Made by a program: the position numbers and the translations under genes
Assembly (NCBI GenBank): GCA_040389065.1
Contig: JAZKAR010000015.1
Location: 1 to 64,000, forward strand
Origin: JAZKAR01 sp040389065
Lineage (GTDB): Bacteria; Pseudomonadota; Gammaproteobacteria; Burkholderiales; Casimicrobiaceae
DNA: 64,000 bases
Direction: 5' to 3'
Notes under the pieces: generated by a model
The model's input: only the letters and a program-made list of their open reading frames with translations
Databases searched by the model: none
Told to the model about the DNA's origin: nothing
Part shown: one piece after another, positions 34,782 to 43,829 of the stretch
Layout of the letters: every line of letters starts with the position of its first letter
Position numbering within the stretch: position 1 is the stretch's first letter

Positions 34782-35693
34782 CTAAGAGGAATATGATTTT
34801 TGATAACTACTTTTCTCTGTAAGCATTAACCCAATACCTGCTGCCATTACAATGGCAGCAATGCCAAATAAAGAGCTTAGCGTATCATTCAGTAATACGA
34901 ATGAAATTAACGTACTGACGAAGGGCGCTACTGAAAAATAAGCACCTGTGCGGGCAACGCCCTGATGTCGAAGCGCCATAATAAACATCATAAAGCTAAG
35001 ACCATAGCCGCAAAAGCCTAAAGCACTTGCAGCGAATGCGTGTTGAAAGCGCGGAAGATTGTTTCCTATTGCTAGAGCAATCAGGAGATTAATTAAACCT
35101 GACGCTAATCCTTTAATAATGGCAATTTTAATAACATCGCAGCCTGAAATTTTACACATGAGATTTGAATCAATAGCTGCGCATAAGCAGGCAGCAAGAA
35201 TTGCGAAAGTTCCCCAAGGTATACCAAATTCTGGCCATTGTTCCCACGAGACTAATACCCCTGCAATCACGGTTAGCATCATTGCTAAAAAAATACGAAG
35301 GCTGAAGCGTTCTTTAAATATTAGCCATGCTAAAAGAGGGGTTAGAACGCTTTCCATATTTAATAGTAATGCAGCGGCTGAAGCGGGAGTTAACGTTAAA
35401 CCTATGGTTAGCAAAATTCCATTCAACACTCCTCCGCTAGCAATTGCTCCAATTAGCCAAGGTAAATGATATAAATGGAGAGATAATGAGAGTGTTGACG
35501 CTTTTTTTTTAAGCAACCTTTGAAAGATAAGCCATATGAGTAATCCTATTCCACTACCTAAGGGAATGAATGCTGCCAGCATAATAGGAGAAATGTAAGT
35601 CAGTAATATTTTAGAGAAAGGAGTGCTGGCACCAAAAAATATGGCAGATAATAAAGCATAGATTATGCCTAGATGCACACTAATATTTTTCAT
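34782..35693 (-). CDS. EamA-family (DMT) transporter
   Basis: 303 residues with ten predicted membrane helices, as two EamA repeats of about 140 residues each. The first opens GIIYALLSAIFFGASTPFSKILL. The pair of EamA marks is LTPASAAALLLNMESVLTPLLAWLIF (first half) and GVARTGAYFSVAPFVSTLISFVLL (second half). These proteins export amino acids, metabolites or drugs; the substrate cannot be read. It stands alone, with a repeat and the Crp/Fnr regulator upstream. Confidence 0.9.
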   Translation of the reverse strand: MKNISVHLGIIYALLSAIFFGASTPFSKILLTYISPIMLAAFIPLGSGIGLLIWLIFQRLLKKKASTLSLSLHLYHLPWLIGAIASGGVLNGILLTIGLTLTPASAAALLLNMESVLTPLLAWLIFKERFSLRIFLAMMLTVIAGVLVSWEQWPEFGIPWGTFAILAACLCAAIDSNLMCKISGCDVIKIAIIKGLASGLINLLIALAIGNNLPRFQHAFAASALGFCGYGLSFMMFIMALRHQGVARTGAYFSVAPFVSTLISFVLLNDTLSSLFGIAAIVMAAGIGLMLTEKSSYQKSYSS

Positions 35694-36001
35694 TATTCAC
35701 TATATATCTTTTTAAGTTAAATATTAGTTCAATTATTCTATTCAAGAGTTTTTAAATGGTTTTAAAAAATCAAATGTTTAATAAAAAAGTCATCAATATT
35801 AAAAATAATTTTTTTGATACAGTATCTTAATGATTAATGACTGCTTATTATTTCTTGATATTTATAGAAGTTACACAGTTGGCTCTCTCGGCGTTGGACG
35901 CCCCGCGTTATGTCAACTTGCCGTACTCCATGTGCTGCCTACGTTGCCATGCGGGGCATCCCATGCCTTGATAGTGCTTAACTGAGTAACTTCTAATTTA
36001 A
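35694..36001. other. Intergenic region EamA - Crp/Fnr, mostly repeat
   Basis: The first 170 bp are AT-rich and without a readable signal apart from possible promoter-like A/T runs for the EamA gene. The remainder, 35865-35995, is a dispersed palindromic element. Confidence 0.5.
35865..35995. repeat. Dispersed palindromic element, long form, copy 5
   Basis: 131 bp from TAGAAGTTACACAGTTGG to TAACTGAGTAACTTCTA. Both inner arms (GGACGCCCCGC and GCGGGGCATCCC) and the core CTTGCCGTACT are kept. Forward orientation, just downstream of the Crp/Fnr regulator. Confidence 0.9.
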
Positions 36002-36733
36002 TTAATTCGGGTAAATGCCATTTAAAACTTCTTCAAAATGTTTTTTTACTGCATTGTTGCAATCGCAAGCAATTGACTCTAAAAGAGATTTGTTTTGTAT
36101 ATGAATTTTGCCACGCGTAGTAGAAATAGCATTTTTTTCCTTCATCGCTGAAATAACACGTGTTAAGTAGCTGCGCCCAACACCAAGCATATTGGATAAA
36201 TGCTCTTGTGATAAAGATAAAATGTTATTATTTGTTCTATCATTCGCAGAAAGTATCCATTTTGCAAGGCGTTGCTCAATAGTATGGGCAGCATTGCATG
36301 CTACTGATTGAAAGATTTGAGACATCAAACAATCTGCATAACGAGCAAAAAAATGATGTAGGGTGGGTGATTGCGATTTTGCTTCTTCAAGCGCTTTAGA
36401 TTTAATACATAAAACGACCCCTGCATGTTGTACTTCCGCTTTGCAATATGCAGCTATATTACCTTGGCTGACGATACCACCCACTGCACCTTCTCTACCA
36501 ATTAAAGTAGTTTCAACAATTTTTGAGTCATTCAATACAACAAAAAATGATATCAACGTGGCATCGCAGGGAAAATAGGTAGAAGTGACTAAATCGCCAG
36601 GATTATATAAAACTTGTCCTTTTTCTACATGCGATGTAATCAAGTGAGGCTGTAAAAGGCTAAGATCTTTTTCACTTAAAGCAGATAACAAATTATTATT
36701 TTTAGAAGTAAAAAATTTATTTTTATCATTCAT
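36002..36733 (-). CDS. Crp/Fnr-family regulator without Fe-S motif
   Basis: 243 residues. A cyclic-nucleotide-binding-like beta roll at about 20-140 (VEKGQVLYNPGDLVTSTYFP, IGREGAVGGIV) precedes a C-terminal winged helix with LSLSQEHLSNMLGVGRSYLTRVISAMKEK. There are several Cys but no FNR-like N-terminal cluster, so it is more like the cAMP-independent, widely found group with a YEASTFFPCDAT-like loop. The signal is unknown. It is transcribed away from a histidine kinase; the two share a 115-bp region holding palindromes, which it may bind. Confidence 0.87.
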   Translation of the reverse strand: MNDKNKFFTSKNNNLLSALSEKDLSLLQPHLITSHVEKGQVLYNPGDLVTSTYFPCDATLISFFVVLNDSKIVETTLIGREGAVGGIVSQGNIAAYCKAEVQHAGVVLCIKSKALEEAKSQSPTLHHFFARYADCLMSQIFQSVACNAAHTIEQRLAKWILSANDRTNNNILSLSQEHLSNMLGVGRSYLTRVISAMKEKNAISTTRGKIHIQNKSLLESIACDCNNAVKKHFEEVLNGIYPN

Positions 36734-36771
36734 ATTATACTTTTCTTTCTTTAGTAATATTTTCTTATTAA

Positions 36772-36831
36772 TGTATACAAGTAGACATACTCAATGTAAG
36801 GAATTGTGTACAATCCCGCCTATTGTATAAA
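36772..36831 (+). promoter_or_regulatory. Operator-like palindromes and promoter between regulator and kinase
   Basis: TGTATACA at 36772-36779 and ATTGTGTACAAT at 36803-36814 are dyads with centres 33 bp apart, about three helical turns. The second overlaps a possible -35 (TTGTGT), 16 bp before TATAAA at 36826-36831, which ends 17 bp ahead of the kinase ATG. They are good candidates for binding by the divergent Crp/Fnr regulator. Inference from sequence only. Confidence 0.45.
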
Positions 36832-36848
36832 ATCTTTTGGAACTGTCA

Positions 36849-38192
36849 ATGTCAGATCAAAAAATAAAAAATACTGAAGATGGCTTAGGGTTGAAAAGAC
36901 TTACAGAAGATTGTAAAAATACAACTGATTCTATTCCATCATTTGAAATATTATCTGAATTTAATAATGATGCGAAAAAGAATTCTAGTAATAGTAGTGA
37001 ATTTTTTTTTGATCAACTTGCAATCAATGTTAAAAAAAACTTGCAAATGGATCAATTGTTGTTAAGTTCACAAGAGCTTATTTTAAAAGTACTAAAAGCA
37101 AATGGTTTATTAGTTAAAAATTTTTTATATACCATGCAATTCGGAAATACACCTAATGGTGAGCTATTAAATTCGTTGGTCGATTGGCTTATTAAGCGTA
37201 ATCAATATGCTGAATTTTATACAAATGATGCGCATGAATATTTCAAAAAAATTCCATTGTTAAATAGTTTGAATGGGCAAATATTAGCACTAAGAACAAG
37301 CTTGATTAATAATGATTATATTATATGGTTTAAAAAGGATGGGATTGATGAGGTTCATCATTCAGAAAATTGGTCTTACGATGACTTTAAAATAGCTAGA
37401 AGTATTGTTAATATTTTATTAGAAAATGAAAAGTTACATGCTGAAAAAGCTAATACTGCAAAAAATGATTTTTTAGCGAATATGAGTCATGAAATTCGAA
37501 CTCCAATGAATGCAATTATTGGGTTATCAACCCTCTTAGGCAGAACAAATCCTTTAACTGATCAGCAAAAAAAATTGATTGAAACACTTCAGGTAAGTTC
37601 AAACAGTTTGTGGAGCCTTATCAATGATATTCTTGATATATCTAAAGTTGAAAGTGGCAATTTAGAGTTGGAGAAGGTTATTTTTAATGTCAATAATTTT
37701 ATTCAAGAAACGGTATCGTTTTCAGCCATTAAAGCGCATGACAAAAAAATTAAATTAATAATCAATAATAATATAAGTAATAATATTAATTTAATAGGAG
37801 ATATTAATCGTATTCGTCAAGTACTGTTAAATCTTTTAAGCAATGCAATAAAATTTACATTAGAAGGAAGCGTAACAATAACAGTTAACTATGAAAATAC
37901 TGTACAAAAAGAAATAAAGAAAATAATATTTAGTATTAAAGATACAGGTATAGGCATTGCTTCAGATAAAATTACCACAATTTTTGAACGATTCACTCAA
38001 GCAGATAGCAGTATTTCAAGAAAGTTTGGCGGTACAGGTTTAGGCTTATCAATAACAAAAATGCTGATAGAAGCAATGGGTGGAAAAATTAGTGTAAAGA
38101 GTGAATTAGGCGTAGGTTCTGAGTTTATTTTTTTTCTTAACTTGAAAGTAGATAGTGAGCCAGGCCCCTTAGATGCACTGGCTCTTATGTAG
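36849..38192 (+). CDS. Cytoplasmic sensor histidine kinase, orphan
   Basis: 447 residues with no membrane helix. The first 200 residues are an unassigned sensory region, possibly GAF-like. HisKA: FLANMSHEIRTPMNAIIGLSTLL (phosphorylated His near 218). HATPase: RIRQVLLNLLSNAIKF (N box), DTGIGIASDKITTIFERF (G1/F box) and GGTGLGLSITKMLIE (G2). There is no receiver domain and no response-regulator gene next to it. The ATG at 36849 is preferred to a TTG at 36837. A base bias to A/T (runs of AATAAT in the middle) is stronger than in neighbours. It is convergent with nadV, 7 bp apart. Confidence 0.9.
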   Translation: MSDQKIKNTEDGLGLKRLTEDCKNTTDSIPSFEILSEFNNDAKKNSSNSSEFFFDQLAINVKKNLQMDQLLLSSQELILKVLKANGLLVKNFLYTMQFGNTPNGELLNSLVDWLIKRNQYAEFYTNDAHEYFKKIPLLNSLNGQILALRTSLINNDYIIWFKKDGIDEVHHSENWSYDDFKIARSIVNILLENEKLHAEKANTAKNDFLANMSHEIRTPMNAIIGLSTLLGRTNPLTDQQKKLIETLQVSSNSLWSLINDILDISKVESGNLELEKVIFNVNNFIQETVSFSAIKAHDKKIKLIINNNISNNINLIGDINRIRQVLLNLLSNAIKFTLEGSVTITVNYENTVQKEIKKIIFSIKDTGIGIASDKITTIFERFTQADSSISRKFGGTGLGLSITKMLIEAMGGKISVKSELGVGSEFIFFLNLKVDSEPGPLDALALM

Positions 38193-38199
38193 ATATTTT

Positions 38200-39597
38200 T
38201 TAGATGGTGATTTCTGCGCGCTTTCGGATTTCTGAAAAATTCCATTCTTTAACTAACTGCCCATTTTCCCATACTGTTACCATCATATCTTCGTAGCCTT
38301 TAATTTCGTTGATACGGCGAGTTTCCAATTTATTCGTAGTAAGGTTGCGATACAACGATAAACGCCCGCGTTTTGAAGCTTTTGTTGGGTCTGTTACAGG
38401 GTCTTTATATACATCTACCCATGCATTATTTATTTGTACCGCAGAGCATTTCATTGCAAACGCTTGCGTATCTCGATTAAGCTGTTGGAGTAAGCCGCCG
38501 CCCATTCCAAATGTAACGTTATCTGCGGAAAAACCATTCGCTTTCATTACATCTAAAATAGCTACAATCGATACAGGGTTAACGCCATCGCCCTGAATAA
38601 CACGAACATGTTCTAAAACTTTATAGCCTTTTTGGTTTACGGTGCAGCCAAAATAACTTTCTAGTTTTTGCAGGGTAGCTAATACAATTTCGGTAGGGTT
38701 GCCAGAGTCAGGGCGAATCACAAGGGTTGCACCCGAGTCTATAATTTGCTGTTTAAGTTGAGTACCCCAAATTTCAAGTGCATTAAATAGATCATATGAA
38801 TCTGATACCACCGCGAGCAAGGCGCCAGGCTTTGCAAATAATCGAAGCATATTGGCATAGGCCTCAGTTTCAAGGTTACGCCCCCATGATGTAATGGTGG
38901 AATGTTCTGCCGCAGGTATAGAAAAGCCTGCCATTGGTTCATTGTAGTAACGGCGCGCAGCAAGTAGCGCCATGACGGTATCTGAACCTTTAAAATTAAC
39001 CAAATGGGCTAACCCTCCAAGTGCAGAAGATTCTGTGCTTGATACGCCTCGAGCACCAAAATCATGTAACTTAAACGCAATTTGATCATGCGGGTGATCG
39101 CTGGTGTCATCTAAATAACTCTGAATCGATTGCCTAATATGCCAACTGATGGTGGCAACGGTAGTGGGGTACCATACGCGCAGTAACAATGTTTCAAGAT
39201 AGGAAACTAACCAGAATGTGGCTGGGTCTAATGACTCAACTGTCATTAACACATTTTTTACAGAAACCACCGAGCCTTCGGGTACCGCACGTATGCGCAG
39301 AGGTAAATAGCCCCCATAAGTATTCAAAATATGCAGCCAGCCTTGTTCATTAAAAGGTTCGCCATGCGTCTGAAAAAATTCTTTTGCTTCTTCTATATTA
39401 TCAAGGGTAATGGGGCGCGATAAGTATTCTTTTAAGATTGCTTGAAGCCCAAAAAATACCGTTTCAGGGTAGGCGCCGCCGCGTGATTCAATATAGGAAA
39501 ACATCGCTTGCGTACCGGGGTGGTATTGTTCCCAATGCGAAGATTTGTATGAGTCGGTATTTAAAATCAGATTGTGATTAAAGAATGATAGTGTCAT
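38200..39597 (-). CDS. nadV: Nicotinamide phosphoribosyltransferase (NAMPT/NadV)
   Basis: Makes NMN from nicotinamide and PRPP, the first step of the non-deamidating NAD salvage route. 465 residues from ATG 39597, which has AAGGAG 7 nt upstream; an in-frame start at 39642 is less likely. Family marks: LNTDSYKSSHWEQYHPGTQ at the N-terminus, KLHDFGARGVSSTESSALGG, SIPAAEHSTI (active-site His), VIRPDSGNPTEIV (phosphate and ribose binding) and FGMGGGLLQQLNRDT. The partner gene, NMN adenylyltransferase/Nudix, lies upstream on the same strand with a dispersed repeat between. Confidence 0.95.
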   Translation of the reverse strand: MTLSFFNHNLILNTDSYKSSHWEQYHPGTQAMFSYIESRGGAYPETVFFGLQAILKEYLSRPITLDNIEEAKEFFQTHGEPFNEQGWLHILNTYGGYLPLRIRAVPEGSVVSVKNVLMTVESLDPATFWLVSYLETLLLRVWYPTTVATISWHIRQSIQSYLDDTSDHPHDQIAFKLHDFGARGVSSTESSALGGLAHLVNFKGSDTVMALLAARRYYNEPMAGFSIPAAEHSTITSWGRNLETEAYANMLRLFAKPGALLAVVSDSYDLFNALEIWGTQLKQQIIDSGATLVIRPDSGNPTEIVLATLQKLESYFGCTVNQKGYKVLEHVRVIQGDGVNPVSIVAILDVMKANGFSADNVTFGMGGGLLQQLNRDTQAFAMKCSAVQINNAWVDVYKDPVTDPTKASKRGRLSLYRNLTTNKLETRRINEIKGYEDMMVTVWENGQLVKEWNFSEIRKRAEITI

Positions 39598-39660
39598 TTG
39601 GAAGCTCCTTCCAAAATGGCTGACGGCCGTTGAAATCGCCACAAGTCTTTCTCGTAGCCA

Positions 39661-39762
39661 AGGATTTACGTAAAGCTGCTCCAGCGGCGTTGTAGCCTCT
39701 TGCCGTATTATATGTACTGTCTACGATGCTACGCCTTGCTGGAGCAAATTTTCATAAATCCT
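39661..39762. repeat. Dispersed palindromic element, second terminal type, copy 6
   Basis: Ends AGGATTTACGTAAAGC and TTCATAAATCCT. It keeps CTCTTGCCGTA, TGTACTGTC and GCCTTGCTGGAGC; the GGGGCATCCC arm is missing. It separates nadV from the NadM/Nudix gene. Confidence 0.8.
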
Positions 39763-39867
39763 AATTTTAAAATTTATGCAATTTGGTTCAGTCAATGCAT
39801 GCCACGCATGGCAATACACACAGTTAACGGAGTAAGGCAATGTTGCTAATACACCGAAAGAGTGCAA

Positions 39868-39900
39868 TTTAGGTTCTAATTTACTTAATTAGAACCTAAA
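39868..39900 (-). terminator. Strong hairpin at the end of the NadM/Nudix gene
   Basis: TTTAGGTTCTAATT (39868-39881) and AATTAGAACCTAAA (39887-39900) form a perfect 14-bp stem with a 5-nt loop, spanning the stop codon region of the minus-strand gene. The T tract after it on the minus strand is short, so it may work as terminator or as mRNA 3'-end protection. Confidence 0.6.
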
Positions 39901-40955
39901 AAAAATGCTCCTATATCAAAATGATCTTCAAAGAGCTGAGAGCGCATCGTAAAGAAATCGGCTAATGATATCCAACGTGCTTTATCTGCATCATCTCCTC
40001 CTTTGACAACAGGTAATTCACCCGTAGGAAACTCAAATAAAAAAGCATGCGTAATCGTTCTGCCTCGCATAGAGCGTGTGGGGTGATCAAATACGCGTTG
40101 ATTTTTGATCGAGCCTTTTAGTACGGGTGCAGGAATTTTCAGACGTGTTTCTTCACGCAACTCACGAATGCATGCATCTAAAAGTGTTTCATCTTGCCCT
40201 ACAAATCCGCCAGGCCATGCCCATAGACCTTTGCCAGGTTCTGCTCTGCGCCGAATCATTAAAACATGGCCTGAGTGAACAATAATAGCATCGGTTGTTA
40301 CGAAAACGGGCGCGTAAGGAGCTGCTTCCCAACTTTTTTTATAAGTTTCTATAAAGGCATATTCACGTTGGAGTTGTTGCCATTCAGGTGTGTGAGCGAA
40401 TGTCTGCATCCATTCTTCAATGGGGCTAGGTATATGCGATTGGATGTGATGATAAGCAGGCTGCGTGTCTTTAAAGTAAAGATGGCGAATAGCAGTTGCC
40501 GAAAGACCATCATGGTTAGGTGTGTCGATACGTTCCCACTGAGGAAACATACTCAAATAGTAAGAACTGCTGTCTTTTTCGTGACCAATGATGCCAATGG
40601 TGGCAGAGTGTTTTGAGAGAGGGATAGTATCAGCATGCGCTGTATGTGTTAGCCGTTTTACTTCTTCCTGCACACTTCTTGCCCAGGCTTCATCGTTATA
40701 AAGTGTATCGTGCACGTTACCAAAAAGAAGCTTTTCTTTATCGTGGTAAGAAAGCGAGCGCTCAATCATGTTTATGCGTTCTTGCACCGTCCAGGGGTCT
40801 TTAATAGATCGCGGACGCTCGGCTGAACCAATTAAAATGACCAAGGTACGGCATAATTTCAATGCGTGTTGAACAACCGATTCATGACCTTTATGAAAAG
40901 GTTGAAATCGACCAATGAACACGAGGTAGTCGAAGGTATGAACAGCTGATTTCAC
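39885..40955 (-). CDS. Bifunctional NMN adenylyltransferase / Nudix hydrolase
   Basis: 356 residues. The N-terminal nucleotidyltransferase domain (1-180) carries the phosphate-binding GRFQPFHKGHE and the ISSTxxR-like SATAIRHLY. The C-terminal Nudix domain (205-350) has a complete Nudix box, GGFVGQDETLLDACIRELREET. It adenylates NMN to NAD, and the Nudix half probably hydrolyses ADP-ribose or a similar nucleotide. With nadV it makes a two-step nicotinamide salvage module. Such fusions occur in several bacteria, including Francisella-type and cyanobacterial NadM-Nudix proteins. Confidence 0.93.
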   Translation of the reverse strand: MKSAVHTFDYLVFIGRFQPFHKGHESVVQHALKLCRTLVILIGSAERPRSIKDPWTVQERINMIERSLSYHDKEKLLFGNVHDTLYNDEAWARSVQEEVKRLTHTAHADTIPLSKHSATIGIIGHEKDSSSYYLSMFPQWERIDTPNHDGLSATAIRHLYFKDTQPAYHHIQSHIPSPIEEWMQTFAHTPEWQQLQREYAFIETYKKSWEAAPYAPVFVTTDAIIVHSGHVLMIRRRAEPGKGLWAWPGGFVGQDETLLDACIRELREETRLKIPAPVLKGSIKNQRVFDHPTRSMRGRTITHAFLFEFPTGELPVVKGGDDADKARWISLADFFTMRSQLFEDHFDIGAFFLGSN

Positions 40956-41113
40956 GGGAATCCCCCATAAAAGCGTGGAAAAATGCGTCTATCGCATTTG
41001 GTTCAAATGACTATACTATTTTATTGGAATTTATGCAAAATTGTCTTACTGATAGGTAAAGCACATTGTCATTTTGTTTAAACGCATTATCTAACTTCAT
41101 CGAGATTATATTC

Positions 41114-42232
41114 ATGAGCGACAGCATTAAACCTTGGGATTGGCATTATCGCGTAGGGTTTGATCATAGCCTGGCTGAACATATCAGAGGCGTGATTAAA
41201 GCGTTAGGGAGTCAGCCAGAAAGTAGTTTGTTAAGTGAGCAGCTTACTTTTTTTTCATCCATGATTTCTATCGCTGCTCTGTGTGATGCGGTAGAAGAAG
41301 CTCCAGGGAAAATAGAAAGCTTTCTTGCGGCGATAGAGCATCATCAATTACTTCATTTGCCTGCTGTACTGTCGCAGCATTTAACTGATCGCGTCAGCCA
41401 GTTATCAGTTCCTCTTTCTGCAAAAAAAGAGATGAATCATCTTATAAAGGCAGCAGAAAATAGTGTGTTTGAAAATCACCATGAGACTATTTTTTGCCCC
41501 GTATTTGGCGCTGGTTTAGATCACTTGATATCGAAGCAAATAGCTAGCATGCCTTCGCCTCTGGTAGATAAAATCATCCCTCGTAACGCATTGAAGTCTA
41601 CAGTTCATCATTTATTAGATAGGTTGATGGCGCAGTCTATTCCAGAAGGTTTTGAGGAAGTTAAGGATATTAAATTTGAAGTGGTGGTGAAAGAGGGGCT
41701 AGGGTTTGCAGAGTATTGGCCTGCTGAACTCTTAGAGCATACACAAAATCAGCTCATTATTTTTGATAACCCCGAGCAACTGAAACAAGGTGCTTTGCAG
41801 GCAACGTTAGTACACGAAGTGTTAGGGCATGGATTTTTCTATTTTCTTAAAGAAAAAAGTAATGCTCAACTATTGGATCATGGAGCCATGTGCCTTATTG
41901 AAGGGTGGGCTACATGGTGTGAATGGCATATTTTATCAACACCCTTTAGCCAAGCATTCAGAGCTGCTCGGCTTGCCGGTTTGCGCTGGTTTCATGAAAA
42001 AGATACGGGCAAGCTATTGCATGGCATTGCTGAAGATATGCGAAAGTTGGGCTATGCTGAGGAGATTGTTCAATCGACACTGCTTTACTATTTTCAGTAC
42101 CCCGGTTTTAGTTTTTCTTATACATTAGGCGCTTTATGGTTTGAGAATAAATTCAAGGAAGTTAGTGTTGATACATTCTTTCAGCAGTTAAAGCAGCGCT
42201 GTTGGGGAGATTTTTTTCTGGTATGGGAATAA
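41114..42232 (+). CDS. Putative HExxxH zinc metallopeptidase
   Basis: 372 residues, no signal peptide. LVHEVLGHGFFYFL gives H234-E235-x3-H239 and LIEGWATWCEW gives E263 as a likely third ligand 24 residues later. The HExxxH spacing, rather than HExxH, is the rare arrangement seen in DUF1704-type tyrosine carboxypeptidases and in related gluzincins. The rest is mostly helical with no hallmark I recognise. ATG 41114 is preferred over a TTG at 41066. It stands alone between NadM/Nudix (divergent) and lrgB (convergent). The substrate is unknown. Confidence 0.7.
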   Translation: MSDSIKPWDWHYRVGFDHSLAEHIRGVIKALGSQPESSLLSEQLTFFSSMISIAALCDAVEEAPGKIESFLAAIEHHQLLHLPAVLSQHLTDRVSQLSVPLSAKKEMNHLIKAAENSVFENHHETIFCPVFGAGLDHLISKQIASMPSPLVDKIIPRNALKSTVHHLLDRLMAQSIPEGFEEVKDIKFEVVVKEGLGFAEYWPAELLEHTQNQLIIFDNPEQLKQGALQATLVHEVLGHGFFYFLKEKSNAQLLDHGAMCLIEGWATWCEWHILSTPFSQAFRAARLAGLRWFHEKDTGKLLHGIAEDMRKLGYAEEIVQSTLLYYFQYPGFSFSYTLGALWFENKFKEVSVDTFFQQLKQRCWGDFFLVWE

Positions 42233-42253
42233 AGTCGCGTAATAAATTGGGTA

Positions 42254-42976
42254 TTAATAAACTAATGCAATGCCTAATAAGTGTGCTATCCAGGGAAATA
42301 AAATAACAGCTAATACACCATGCAGTGCCATGGCTAACCCTGAAAAAGCACCCGCTTCATCACTTAATTGATACGCAGCAGCAGTACCAATACCATGTGA
42401 TACAGCGCCTAATGTGAAGCCTTGCGCAATAGGGTGGCGAATATTAAGAAAGCGAAATAATAAGGGAGCAAGCAGTGCACCTCCTAAACCAGTAAGCATA
42501 ATAAATGCTACGGTTAAAGCAGGAACGCCGCCAAGCGTATAACTAATAGAAATTCCAATAGGTGTGGTAATCGACTTAGGCATCATAGAAAGCAAAACGG
42601 TTTTTGATGCGCCTAAACACCATGCTAACCCTGTAGAACTTACTACAGCAATGCCAGAGCACATGACTAAACTAATCAGTAGCGGTTTCCAATGTTGGCG
42701 TAAGGCGTGGCGGTATCGGTGCAAAGGTACCGCTAAAGCGACTGTAGCAGGTTTTAAAAGGAAAATAAGAATACTGCTGCTTTCTTGGTAGAGTTTAGGC
42801 GGTATTTTAAAAGCTAAAACAACAGCTATAACCAGAAGCGTTGCCCATACCGAAGGGTTTAATAGAGGATGACATCTTCCTTTCTTAAATGCATACACAG
42901 CTAAACTATAAGCCCACAACGTTAAAGTTAAGCCACCTAAGGGAGAGTTGAAAAGAGACGTAATGGAAGGAGTCAT
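42254..42976 (-). CDS. lrgB: LrgB/CidB-family membrane protein
   Basis: 240 residues with seven or so membrane helices. The family signature AVSSTGLAWCLGASKTVLLSMMPKSITTPIGISIS is present with variation, and VPALTVAFIMLTGLGGA and SHGIGTAAAYQLSDEAGAFSGLAMALHG follow. LrgB works with LrgA, in holin-like control of murein hydrolase or in pyruvate uptake in Gram-positive species; the role in Proteobacteria is less clear. It overlaps the lrgA stop by 4 bases. Confidence 0.92.
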   Translation of the reverse strand: MTPSITSLFNSPLGGLTLTLWAYSLAVYAFKKGRCHPLLNPSVWATLLVIAVVLAFKIPPKLYQESSSILIFLLKPATVALAVPLHRYRHALRQHWKPLLISLVMCSGIAVVSSTGLAWCLGASKTVLLSMMPKSITTPIGISISYTLGGVPALTVAFIMLTGLGGALLAPLLFRFLNIRHPIAQGFTLGAVSHGIGTAAAYQLSDEAGAFSGLAMALHGVLAVILFPWIAHLLGIALVY

Positions 42977-43365
42977 GATTGCTGTTTACTATGTTGGAGG
43001 GGCGCTGTGGAGTTTGTCGCTTCTGTACGGCGAAACCACCACTCTAGTGTAATAGCAGTAAATAAAAGCGGAACAATCAATCCAACTCCCATTGCCCAGG
43101 CAATGACGCTTCCTTCTGTTTGAAAAATACTAAGATGATCTAAAATGCCCACATTAATGGGAACAAAAAACAGGGCCAAATACGCAAGTAATGGAGAAAC
43201 CGCTCGATTTAAGCTTTCTGGAATAGGGTGGTTACCGCGAATACTAAGATAGGCCCATAAAAGCAGCATGCCAATCACATGGCCTGGAATAAGCAGATGA
43301 AATTGGTGCGAAATCATATCGCCCACAGCATTAAGAAGCAGCAGTAAGAAAAATCCGTACAGCAT
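42973..43365 (-). CDS. lrgA: LrgA/CidA-family holin-like protein
   Basis: 130 residues, four membrane helices. The motif LLIPGHVIGMLLLWAYLSIRG, then RAVSPLLAYLALFFVPINVGI, is the LrgA signature. The tail is polar and C-terminal (RRTEATNSTAPLQHSKQQS). It starts the lrgAB pair and shares a 4-bp overlap with lrgB. Two dispersed repeats fill the 464-bp region upstream. Confidence 0.9.
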   Translation of the reverse strand: MLYGFFLLLLLNAVGDMISHQFHLLIPGHVIGMLLLWAYLSIRGNHPIPESLNRAVSPLLAYLALFFVPINVGILDHLSIFQTEGSVIAWAMGVGLIVPLLFTAITLEWWFRRTEATNSTAPLQHSKQQS

Positions 43366-43487
43366 AAGGCGATCTCAAAAAAGGGAAAACAGTTGGTAGT
43401 AAAACGGTGTTTTAAGCTTAAGTTCATGTAATTACTATAGCAAAGTCTGCAATGGCTCCGTAATCTTTGAATTCAATATGAAAGATA

Positions 43488-43618
43488 TAGAAGTTGCGCA
43501 GTTGAGCACTATCAAGACATGAGATGCCCCGCATGGCAACGCGAACAGTGCACGAAGTATGGCAAGTTTGCATAAGGCGGGGCGTCCCACGCTGAGCAAG
43601 CCAACTGCGTAACTTCTA
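43488..43618. repeat. Dispersed palindromic element, long form, copy 7 (reverse core)
   Basis: 131 bp from TAGAAGTTGCGCAGTTGAG to CAACTGCGTAACTTCTA. Core and arms are complete but inverted relative to most copies (GATGCCCCGCATGGC on the left, GGCGGGGCGTCCC on the right). Confidence 0.9.
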
Positions 43619-43689
43619 AGATAATAAGAATAAAAGATCGACGTAGCAAAGAGCCTCCTTTAAACTTTGTAGCACGGTAATAATATTCT

Positions 43690-43793
43690 TTAGAAGTTAC
43701 ATAGTTATTAGGTTCTTTCGGCATGTTGGTAACTTGCTGTACTCTATGTAGTATCTGCCATGCCTTGAGTGAGCACCATTGCCTAACTTCTAA
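43690..43793. repeat. Dispersed palindromic element, short form, copy 8
   Basis: TTAGAAGTTACATAGTTATT to TGCCTAACTTCTAA, core AACTTGCTGTACT; the GGGGCATCCC arm is lost. Close to the DUF815 gene start. Confidence 0.82.
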
Positions 43794-43829
43794 ACGTTTC
43801 AATTCAGTTTCTTATAATGAGTAGCGACG

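Larger units (their letters stand above)
43366..43829. other. Intergenic region lrgA - DUF815 gene with two repeats
   Basis: 464 bp between divergent genes. It holds two dispersed palindromic elements in opposite orientation of their cores (43488-43618 reverse, 43690-43793 forward), separated by 71 bp. The remaining sequence is AT-rich with no recognised gene. Confidence 0.6.
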
